A stretch of DNA of 64,000 bases from positions 564,775 to 628,774 of the forward strand of contig CM075104.1 in NCBI GenBank assembly GCA_037576195.1, given 5' to 3'. The position numbers were made by a program, and so were the translations under genes. Position 1 is the first letter of the stretch; each line of letters starts with the position of its first letter. This document shows positions 24,125-32,269 of this stretch, in pieces. Source of the DNA: Phytoseiulus persimilis (taxonomy: Eukaryota; Arthropoda; Arachnida; Mesostigmata; Phytoseiidae). The notes under the pieces were generated by a model. That model was not told the origin of the DNA. It worked only from the letters and a program-made list of their open reading frames with translations, and ran no database searches.

Positions 24125-24134
24125 GGTTAGGTGT
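24125..24134 (+). repeat. 5' target-site duplication of element 1
   Basis: GGTTAGGTGT immediately precedes the element and is repeated after its poly(A) at 29525-29534. It lies inside GATTTAGGTTAGGTG of the satellite. Confidence 0.8.
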
Positions 24135-26104
24135 GCGAGAAAGTGCTGAGTCAGGCACTCATCGCGGAAACGCACGTAACTGACGGAAGGGACCAGGCTT
24201 TCGACGTGGGTACGTCCGTTGAAGGGAAAGACAGGAGCGCGGCCCTAAAAAGGGCTCGCAACCAGTTAACTCCGGAAGCCGCGAACACAAAGTCGAAAAA
24301 ACAGCTGATAGATCCGTTCGCGGACGTCGACCGGGCGTTCGAAAACCTGGCGGAGTGTCTGGACGAGATCTTCACGGAGTCTCAGAAACGAAACGTGCTT
24401 ATTACAATCAAGCACGTCTGCAGAGATAAGCTGCCGCCGGCACTTTCCACGCTGAGGGAGGCGATAAGATTGGCTAACATAGACAATGGAGCCCAGAGAA
24501 GGGCCATGCAGTGCATGCAAGTAACCATTGACGGATATCGACTGAAGGAGGCTAGCGCAGGGTCGAAAACTGACGAGGCATCGAACGTATGCTCGAAGTG
24601 TCGGACCAGGGAGCGCGACGTCGAAGCGGAAAAGGCACGCGCGGAGGCGACCAGGTGTGCGGAAATCGTGGAGGCACTTGATGCGGCCGTGACCGACGAT
24701 GATCTTCTAAAGGTTGTCGACCAGGAGTGGCCGGCCTCGGCCTACTCGCGAACCGTGCGCTCGGATGCTGACGTGGAAGCCTCGCGGCACGTCCGGGTCA
24801 TGATGATCACGGAGGGCGACTCGACGGATGAGGAGGAGCTGCGCAGGCTGGCCCTTCAGTTCCCATCAGCGATCCAAGTGGTCGGCAAGCCAGCCGGCTT
24901 CAGGGCAATCCTGAGGGCTGAGGACGGCATGCGGGTGCTCGGCTCGTCTGTCGAGGTCGAGGGGGGTTTCAGACATCTAGTCATCGGAGTCCTGCCCAAG
25001 GACGACGGCAGCGTCAAGGAAATTCTCACGCTGGCGCGGACGCTACTGGCACCCGCTGGGAAGTTCACGGAGGAGGATGGCGAACTCCCACTCGTCTACC
25101 TCTCACCATCGAGACGGAGCTCGAGGGCGCTACAGGCCATAGAGGCGGCTTGCCGTCTGACCACGGAGGGCGGACTCACTGTCGAGGTCTGCACGAGGAA
25201 GGTCGCGACCAGTGCTACCGGAGCCCACAGCCAGCCATCCAAGGTGAGTATTCGGATCAAAGTTGGGACGCATAACAAATATGCGGATATAGTCAAGAAC
25301 ATCAGGGACAAAGTCGACGTCGAGAGCACCGGATCCCGGGTGCTAGACCTGGGAAGGAACAATGACGGGGACGTCATCCTCCGAGTTATGGAAAGCAAGG
25401 CGGGAGCCGGCACGGTTTTCTCGAGGGAGCTCACCGAGAAGCTGAACGCCGAGGTCGACTATCGTCAGTTGGGTCCGAAGACTACCACGGTTGCCCTATG
25501 GAACGTGAGTCCGTTGCTTTCGGGCAAGGGCATCGAAGAGGGACTCAGAAGACTCTTCGCCTTCGGGGACGACGTGACACTCAAAGTCACTGACCCGACG
25601 AGCGGGAGCGGACACGGGACATGGCGCTCCCTAGTAACCACAACATCGGAGGCGGCTCAGGCAGTTCTGAGCCGCGGACCCTTCAAGATCAACGAAAATG
25701 GCAGGACGTGCCGACCGGAGCGGTGGCTCACGGTCCAAACATGCCATCGTTGTCAGAAGCCCGGCCACCGCGTGGCGGAATGCAAGGAAGAGGAGGCCCT
25801 GTCCCAGGCATGCCACAGGTGTGGTTCGCCGGAGCACAAGGTCCGCGAATGCACCTCCGACGTAGTAAGGTGCGTCGTGTGCAACGCGGATGGCCACCGC
25901 GCTCGAAGCGTGGCGTGCCCCGTGTACAAGGCGGCACTTGTGGACCTCCTCAAGTCCAAGAAGAGCGACGTAAATCGAGAGGCGGCACCTCCGAAGGGGC
26001 AAAAGAAGAAGAAGTCCAAGGTCACTATCCGAGCCGAAGACGACCAAGGCGACTGGATCCAGATCGGTTCCGGCGCTGGAGCAGGTGAACCCAACCCTCA
26101 GTAG
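24131..26104 (+). CDS. Element 1 ORF1, gag-like nucleic-acid-binding protein
   Basis: Open for 657 codons, ending TAG at 26102-26104. In R1-type elements this protein binds element RNA and forms the ribonucleoprotein. Three C-terminal zinc knuckles are visible: CHRCQKPGHRVAEC (about 538-551), CHRCGSPEHKVREC (561-574) and CVVCNADGHRARSVAC (581-596). They are followed by a Lys-rich stretch. The central part has segments typical of R1-clade gag (VSIRIKVG then YADIVKNIRDKV). No ATG exists before codon 126 (24506), and a TAG inside the target doublet lies directly upstream. The authentic start is therefore missing (5' truncation), internal or non-AUG. An N-terminal charged region may form a coiled coil. 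Confidence 0.8.
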   Translation: MCEKVLSQALIAETHVTDGRDQAFDVGTSVEGKDRSAALKRARNQLTPEAANTKSKKQLIDPFADVDRAFENLAECLDEIFTESQKRNVLITIKHVCRDKLPPALSTLREAIRLANIDNGAQRRAMQCMQVTIDGYRLKEASAGSKTDEASNVCSKCRTRERDVEAEKARAEATRCAEIVEALDAAVTDDDLLKVVDQEWPASAYSRTVRSDADVEASRHVRVMMITEGDSTDEEELRRLALQFPSAIQVVGKPAGFRAILRAEDGMRVLGSSVEVEGGFRHLVIGVLPKDDGSVKEILTLARTLLAPAGKFTEEDGELPLVYLSPSRRSSRALQAIEAACRLTTEGGLTVEVCTRKVATSATGAHSQPSKVSIRIKVGTHNKYADIVKNIRDKVDVESTGSRVLDLGRNNDGDVILRVMESKAGAGTVFSRELTEKLNAEVDYRQLGPKTTTVALWNVSPLLSGKGIEEGLRRLFAFGDDVTLKVTDPTSGSGHGTWRSLVTTTSEAAQAVLSRGPFKINENGRTCRPERWLTVQTCHRCQKPGHRVAECKEEEALSQACHRCGSPEHKVRECTSDVVRCVVCNADGHRARSVACPVYKAALVDLLKSKKSDVNREAAPPKGQKKKKSKVTIRAEDDQGDWIQIGSGAGAGEPNPQ

Positions 26105-26106
26105 TG

Positions 26107-28836
26107 ATGCCAAGGCTAAAAGTACTACAGATCAATCTTAACCGGGACCGCACGGCGCACGATGTGCTAGACGACACCATTGGGGCGCAGGCTATCGACC
26201 TGTGCCTGATGTCGGAGCCAAACCGTGCCCGGGCCCGGGCGACGATCGATTGGATAGTCGACGCGGAGGCGGATACTGCTGTGTGGTATGGGGGGGCTCA
26301 GCGAGCCGTCCGACGCTTTGGGACCGGGGCGGGCTTCAGTTGGGTTCAAGTGGACGGAGTGGGCACTTTTTTCAGCGTCTACTTCTCACCGAACAAGACG
26401 GTGGAGGAATTCAGGGGTTTCCTTGAGGGTGTTGGGGACGCGATCAACGGGATAGGCAGGGGGCCCTTTTCAATTACAGGAGACTTCAACGCGGCTTCAC
26501 CCACCTGGGGCAGCTGGCTGGAAGACCAACGAGGGCGAGAGGTCCTGGAGTGGACGGCACAAAGACAGCTCAGCCTCCTGAACGATGGTGTCGAGCCCAC
26601 GTTCAGAAGAGCAAGAGGCGGCCAGCTGCAGGAATCCTTCCTCGATCTCACTTTTGTTTCAGAAGAGATGATCGGCGTGGTCTCTGGCTGGAGGGTCCTG
26701 GAGGAAGACAGTCAGAGCGACCACAGGTACCTCTACTTCGAGGTTTCCCTGGCTGACGAAATTCGTGCACCAGTAGCCCAGCGCAAGACGTGGCAGCTGC
26801 GGAGGTTGGACAAAACCGTCCTCCGTGCCTCACTTGCTGACGGATGCGAGAGTCTGGGCGAGGATACGGCGACCGCCGACGACCTCCAGAGCATAATGGA
26901 AACGGCCTGTCGGAAATCTGGCCCGAGCTCGGGACCGTACACGGGAGCTCACAAACCCAAGTTCTGGTGGACAGAGCAGATCGCGGCCACCCGGGCTACC
27001 TGCAACCGACTCAACAGAGCCATGACGAGAGCGTACGGCTTTCGGAAACGAGAGAGACGGCGCAACGGCTTGGCGGACGAGAACGAACAGAACCTGCGGC
27101 CACCGCCCGAAGTCGAGCGTTACAAACGCGCCGCCGAGGGCCTCCGTGGACTGATTCGGAAAGCGAAAAGGGACAAATGGAAGGAACTTATCGGGGCGGT
27201 TGACAAAGATGTTTGGGGGCTACCCTACCGGGTGGTCATGAGGAAGCTTCGCAAGAGGCCCCCTGCGATCCCCCCGGACATTCTGGACTCCACCGTCCAC
27301 GAACTTTTCCCAACCCAGGTCGCGAGGCCCCCTCGCTCGTTCCACGTCGACGACGAAGACGTCCCGGAGGTTTCGGACGATGAGCTGACCTGGGCCAAAG
27401 AGCGCCTCGCCGGCGGTAAGGCGCCCGGACCCGACGGGATTCCACCGTCGGTGGCCAAGATGCTGGTCACCGAGGGCGGGGGTAAGATTAGGAAGCTCTT
27501 CACTAGGTGTCTAAAGGAGGATAGATTCCCGGGGATCTGGAAAAGGGCGCTTCTCGCGCTGATACCAAAGCCAGGGGTCACGGGGAAATTTCGTCCCATA
27601 TGCCTCCTTAACGCTCTGGGCAAAATTTTCGAGTACATCATTCTGCAAAGGATCGAGCACGAAATAGGCACTAAGAGCGCTCTATCGGATAGGCAATATG
27701 GCTTCAGGAAGGGCAGGTCAACTCTTGGAGCTCTGGAAGCAGTTCTGCAACGCGCCAGGACGGAGAGGGAGAAAGGCACGCCGAAGACGAGGAACTTCGT
27801 ACTTCTCATACTCCTGGACGTCAAGAACGCATTCAACTCGGCCAACTGGGGGGTAATCATGGATAGCTTAACGGGCAAGGGTTTCTCCCAATACCTCTGC
27901 AGGCTACTCTCGGATTATCTCGCGAACCGCTGGCTGGAAGCGGGTGGACGGAGCTACGAGGTCACCGCTGGTGTCCCCCAGGGATCGATCCTCGGACCGA
28001 CTCTCTGGAATCTCGCCTATGACGGGGTTCTGGAAATGAACCAGCCCGAAGGAGTAGAGACGATTGGCTATGCCGACGACCTCGCTCTGCTGGTAACGGC
28101 ACGGGATCTGGTCACCCTAAAGGAGAGGGCGAATGAAGCTTGTGCACGGGTGGTAGAGTGGATGAATTCCCGCCATCTGAAGCTCGCGCCTGCCAAGACT
28201 GAGGCCCTCTTCCTGTCAGGCCGGAAACGGACGAGCGCCTTTGGCGGCCTCGTGGTGGACGGACACCTCGTAGAGATCAAGAAGTCTGCGAAATATCTCG
28301 GGACTGTCCTCGACGCCGCACTCACCGGAAATGCGCATATCAACAAGATATGCCTCGGAGTGCAGCGGATCTCCCTGAACCTTGGACGAATCTTACCGCG
28401 CTGCGGAGGGTGCTCGGAGGAAAACCGAAGACTGCTGGCCTCAGTGGCCGAAAGCATGGCTATGTACGCGGCGTCCGTTTGGAGCGACTTGGCTTTGCGA
28501 ACGAGGCACAACCGGATGAAGTTGCGGTCGGCCCAGCGGACACTGGCTATCAGGGTATGCCGGGCATACCGGACGGTCTCGACGGACGCACTCCTGGTGC
28601 TTGCTCGGACGCTGCCTTGGGACCCCCTGGCGGGGGAACGGCGCTCGCACTACACGGCTCAAAACTTCGACCTCGTACACGCCCGAGAGGCAACAATGCG
28701 CATATGGGAAGAGGAGTGGACCTCGGTAAGACCTGAGGAGGCGCTCACGGGAGCATGGACGAGGCACTTGATCCCGGACCTCGGTGAGTGGTTCAACCGC
28801 CCTGGCGGCGAGCTATCCTACGAAGCCACGTTTTGA
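26107..28836 (+). CDS. Element 1 ORF2, endonuclease-reverse transcriptase (C-terminus frameshifted)
   Basis: The ATG at 26107 lies two bases after the ORF1 stop (TAGTGATG), which suggests coupled translation. Domains, counted from the GTG at 26104: APE-type endonuclease about 1-225 with LQINLNR, catalytic E in LMSEPN (~38), GDFNA (126-130) and SDH (205-207). Reverse transcriptase about 430-720 with KAPGPDGIPP (439), RPICLLN, GFRKGRST, LLDVKNAFNS, GVPQGSILGPTLWN and catalytic YADD (656-659). A thumb region follows. The enzyme would nick the target and prime cDNA from the nick. The frame ends early at TGA 28834-28836. Comparison with element 3 (GATQVVTGHGQF) shows about four bases missing after GAAGCCACG. 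Confidence 0.88.
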   Translation: MPRLKVLQINLNRDRTAHDVLDDTIGAQAIDLCLMSEPNRARARATIDWIVDAEADTAVWYGGAQRAVRRFGTGAGFSWVQVDGVGTFFSVYFSPNKTVEEFRGFLEGVGDAINGIGRGPFSITGDFNAASPTWGSWLEDQRGREVLEWTAQRQLSLLNDGVEPTFRRARGGQLQESFLDLTFVSEEMIGVVSGWRVLEEDSQSDHRYLYFEVSLADEIRAPVAQRKTWQLRRLDKTVLRASLADGCESLGEDTATADDLQSIMETACRKSGPSSGPYTGAHKPKFWWTEQIAATRATCNRLNRAMTRAYGFRKRERRRNGLADENEQNLRPPPEVERYKRAAEGLRGLIRKAKRDKWKELIGAVDKDVWGLPYRVVMRKLRKRPPAIPPDILDSTVHELFPTQVARPPRSFHVDDEDVPEVSDDELTWAKERLAGGKAPGPDGIPPSVAKMLVTEGGGKIRKLFTRCLKEDRFPGIWKRALLALIPKPGVTGKFRPICLLNALGKIFEYIILQRIEHEIGTKSALSDRQYGFRKGRSTLGALEAVLQRARTEREKGTPKTRNFVLLILLDVKNAFNSANWGVIMDSLTGKGFSQYLCRLLSDYLANRWLEAGGRSYEVTAGVPQGSILGPTLWNLAYDGVLEMNQPEGVETIGYADDLALLVTARDLVTLKERANEACARVVEWMNSRHLKLAPAKTEALFLSGRKRTSAFGGLVVDGHLVEIKKSAKYLGTVLDAALTGNAHINKICLGVQRISLNLGRILPRCGGCSEENRRLLASVAESMAMYAASVWSDLALRTRHNRMKLRSAQRTLAIRVCRAYRTVSTDALLVLARTLPWDPLAGERRSHYTAQNFDLVHAREATMRIWEEEWTSVRPEEALTGAWTRHLIPDLGEWFNRPGGELSYEATF

Positions 28837-29261
28837 CCGGCCACGGTCAGTTTCAAACCTACATGGCCAGGATCGGGAAAGCTAGTTCAACAACTTGCGT
28901 TCTCTGCGATTCGGGCGTACCGGACGATGTGGAACACACGGTTTCGCATTGTTCCGCCCTGCAGGAGGCCCGGAACGTAAGTTCAGCCGAAGTCAGAGGC
29001 CTGCAGGTGAGGGAGTTACTTGGATATATGTTAGGCTCTGTCGCCGCCTGGAACGAAGGGATAGGGTACCTCAATAGAATAATGCGTGCAAAAAAACGGC
29101 TGGAGGATTCCAGGCGGTTGGCTTTGGTGTCACAGATGGCCCGTCAGGCCAGCCAGGACGGGACGGAGGGAGGAGTGGGTTCTAGTGACCAATCGTCCCC
29201 GTATGTTTTCTCAGGTCTTGGCGCGTCGCTCTTCGGGGATGACGAACAGCCTGCCGAGTAG
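28830..29261 (+). pseudogene. Element 1 ORF2 C-terminal part in shifted frame
   Basis: In the next frame the expected continuation appears: VLTGHGQFQTYMARIGK, then a CCHC motif CVLCDSGVPDDVEHTVSHC and a tail ending TAG 29259-29261. R1-clade ORF2 proteins normally carry this motif at the C-terminus of one continuous protein, so this is the separated end of ORF2. Confidence 0.75.
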
Positions 29262-29524
29262 GCCGCCTTCGGTTCGGGAACATTCACGCCACGCGGATGA
29301 AGAAACCTCTGGAATCCAGAGCAACTTGCAGTGACTGAATGAACCAGGTGCCCCCCTCTTCGGACTTCGAAGTAATTGCTCGGCAGGTTTCCGACCCGAA
29401 GAGGGACGGGGGGAATACGGTGTTTAGTGAGTTTGCAAGTCTCACACTAGCTGCATGGTCACAGCAGTGCATGTGCACCAGGCATTCACCGGAACCCCCA
29501 CAACAACAAAAAAAAAAAAAAAAA
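29262..29524 (+). other. Element 1 3' UTR and poly(A)
   Basis: Non-coding tail between the ORF2 end and a run of 17 A (29508-29524) preceded by CAACAAC. No canonical AATAAA is seen near the end. Confidence 0.7.
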
Positions 29525-29534
29525 GGTTAGGTGT
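29525..29534 (+). repeat. 3' target-site duplication of element 1
   Basis: GGTTAGGTGT directly follows the A-run. The monomer then continues TTCGACAAACTCTGGG as in intact monomers. Confidence 0.8.
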
Positions 29535-32031
29535 TCGACAAACTCTGGGCGAGCGACCCTGCCAGAGTCTCGGAATCTGTCCAAGTTCAACCTCGAGAAG
29601 ACTGAACATCGGCAACCAAGCTAACATATCGATAGCAGGTCGACTCGGAGTCGAGCCGAAGGGCTGCGGTCGGGATTCTTTCCAAGCCCACACTTGGGAG
29701 CCAGTCATAGTGGGGGTCGAATCGTCACACGTCTTAGTCTCCAATTGACAACGGAGCAACTCGACCCGGGAGAGCTATACAAATCCGAGTTGAATCATGA
29801 TCTTGGAGTAGGTTGATTCAGGATAGGCGTTAGAAAAACTCTGGGCGAGCGACCGTGCCAGAGTCTCGGAATCTGTCCAAGTCCAACCTCGAGAAGGCTG
29901 AAAATCGGCAATCAAGCTAAGACATCGATAGCGAGTCGATTCGGAGTCGAGCCGTAGGGCTGCGGTCGGGATTCTTTCTGAGCCCACACTTGGGAGTCAG
30001 TGATATAGGGGGTCCAATGGTCAAACGTCGTAGTCTCTGATAGACAACATATCAACTCAACAAGGGAGAGCAATACAAATCCGAGTTGAATCATCCTCTT
30101 GGAGTAGGTGGATTTAGGTTAGGTGGGTGTTAGAAAAACTCAGGGAGAGCGACCCTGCCAGAGTCTCGGAATCTGTCCAAGTCCACACTTGGGAGTCAGT
30201 CATAGTGGGGGTCCAATAGTCGAACGTCGTAGTCTCCAACAGACGAGAGAACAACTCAACCCGAGGAAGCAATAGAAATCCGAGTTGAATCATCCTCTTG
30301 GAGTGGGTCGATTTAGGTTAGGTGTCCGAAGAACTCTGGGCGAGCGACCCTGACAGAGTCTCGGAATCTGTCCTAGTCCACACTTAGGAGTCAGTCATAG
30401 TGGGGGTCCAATAGTCAAACGTCGTAGTCTCCAACAGACGGGAGAACAACTCAACCCGAGTGAGCAACACAAATCCGAGTTGAATCATCCTCTTGGAGAA
30501 GGTCGATTTAGATTAGACGTTAGAAAAACTCTAAGTGAGCGACCCTGCCAGAGTCTCGGAATCTGTCCAAGTCCAACCTCGAGAAGACTGAACATCGGCG
30601 ATCAAGCTAACACATCGATAGCAGGTCGAGTCGGAGTCGAGCCGTAGGGCTGCGGTCGGGATTCTTCCGAAGCTCACACTTGGGAGTCAGTCATGGTGGG
30701 GGTCCAACAGTCACACGTCGTAGTCTCCAATACATAAAAGAAACAACTCAACCCGGGGGAGCAATACACATCCGAGTTGAATCATCCTCTTGGAGTAGGT
30801 CGATTTAGGTTAGGTGTTCGAAAAACTCTGGGCGAGCGACCCTGCCAGAGTCTCGGAATCTGTCCAAGTTCAACCTCGAGAAGACTGAACATCGGCAACC
30901 AAGCTAACATCTCGATAGCAGGTCGACTCGGAGTCGAGCCGAAGGGCTGCGGTCGGGATTCTCTCCAAGCCCACACTTGGGAGCCAGTCATAGTGGGGGT
31001 CGAATCGTCACACGTCTTAGTCTCCAATTGACAAGAGAGCAACTCGACCCGGGAGAGCAATACAATCCGAGTTGAATCATGATCTTGGAGTAGGTTGATT
31101 TAGGATAGGCGTTGGAAAACTCTGGGCGAGCGACCGTGCCAGAGTCTCGGAATCTGTCCAAGTCCAACCTCGAGAAGGCTGAACATCGGCAATCAAGCTA
31201 AGACATCGATAGCGAGTCGATTCGGAGTCGAGCCGTAGGGCTGCGGTCGGGATTCTTTCTGAGCCCACACTTGGGAGTCAGTCATATAGGGGGTCCAATG
31301 GTCAAACGTCGTAGTCTCTGATAGACAAGATAACAACTCAACAAGGGAGAGCAATACAAATCCGAGTTGAATCATCCTCTTGGAGTAGGTGGATTTAGGT
31401 TAGGTGGGTGTTAGAAAAACTCAGGGAGAGCGACCCTGCCAGAGTCTCGGAATCTGTCCAAGTCCACACTTGGGAGTCAGTCATAGTGGGGGTCCAATAG
31501 TCGAACGTCGGAGTCTCCAACAGACGAGAGAACAACTCAACCCGGGGAAGCAATACAAATCCGAGTTAAATCATCCTCTTGGAGTAGGTCGATTCAGGTT
31601 AGGTGTTGGAGAAACTCTGGGCGAGCGACCCCGCCAGAGTCTCGGAATCTGTCCAAGTCCAACCTCGAGAAGACTGAACATCGGCGATCAAGCCAACACA
31701 TCGATAGCAGGTCGAGTCGGAGTCGAGCCGTAGGGCTGCGGTCGGGATTCTTCCTAAGCTCACACTGGGATGTCAGTCATAGTGGGGTCCAACAGTCACA
31801 CGTCGTAGTCTCCAATACATAGAAGAACAACTCAACCCGGGGGAGCAATACAAATCCGAGTTGAATCATCCTCTTGGAGTAGGTCGATTTAGGTTAGGTG
31901 TTCCGAAAACTCTGGGCGAGCGACCCTGCCAGAGTCTCGGAATCTGTCCAAGTTCAACCTCGAGAAGACTGAAGATCGGCAATCAAGCTAACATATCGAT
32001 AGCAGGTCGACTCGGAGTCGAGCCGAAAGGC
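29535..32031. repeat. 297-bp satellite array, block 2
   Basis: Long and short monomers as in block 1. Two monomers have a 4-bp expansion after the TTAGG doublet (TTAGGTTAGGTGGGTGTTAG near 30115 and 31399). Confidence 0.9.
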
Positions 32032-32262
32032 TTTTTTTTTTTTGCGGGGACCAGGATTAAAATGCGTGATGCAGACCCGAGCCACCAAGCCCCGTCGGTT
32101 GGGGAGTCGCATTTTTTTTTTAAAACCTAGTGTCTCCCCAACCTTCACTTTTCGGGTGAAGGTCCGCCACCCATGGCCGGAACTGCGTTGGCATTACTTC
32201 GTTACCATGGGAGCGGGAGTCGAAATTCTCAGCTCCTTATAACTACTCTACCCCAGGCTACC
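32032..32262 (-). mobile_element. 3' tail fragment of element 3 (copy 1 of the duplication)
   Basis: On the minus strand this is the last ~220 bp of element 3 plus 12 A. It matches 48513-48742 and enters the satellite at the same base. It ends where the tandem duplication joins (GGCTACC|CCACAAAATAAAAAG). It differs from copy 2 more than the rest of the duplication does, for example a T-run at 32110 where copy 2 reads TACCCAC. Confidence 0.8.
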
Positions 32263-32269
32263 CCACAAA

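Larger units (their letters stand above)
24135..29524 (+). mobile_element. Element 1: R1/TRAS-type non-LTR retrotransposon, copy 1
   Basis: A two-ORF LINE: a gag-like ORF1 with three zinc knuckles, an ORF2 with APE-like endonuclease and reverse transcriptase, a ~245 bp 3' UTR and a 17-A tail (29508-29524). It sits in the TTAGG doublet of a satellite monomer and is flanked by GGTTAGGTGT on both sides. The R1 clade includes elements specific for 28S rDNA and for insect telomeric TTAGG. The element lacks a 5' UTR and has an ORF2 frameshift, so this copy is probably inactive. Confidence 0.9.
15791..32263 (+). repeat. ~16.48-kb segmental duplication, copy 1
   Basis: Every landmark recurs 16479 bp later, including satellite variants, the element 1 5' fragment and the full element 1. 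The left edge is marked by the variant ATAAAAAGAAAAACTCGACC, found only here and at 32270. The right edge lies inside a retroelement tail at about 32263. Differences are few and mostly in homopolymers. Confidence 0.9.

Noticed and set aside
27225..27878. 217-codon minus-strand frame and others opposite element 1 ORF1 and ORF2 (also 43704-44357)
   Set aside because: Mirror frames of a GC-rich coding sequence; no family features, whereas the + frame has full endonuclease and RT motifs.
24125..29534. Insertion into 28S rDNA, as for canonical R1
   Set aside because: The flanks are satellite monomers on both sides; no rRNA sequence was seen in the window.
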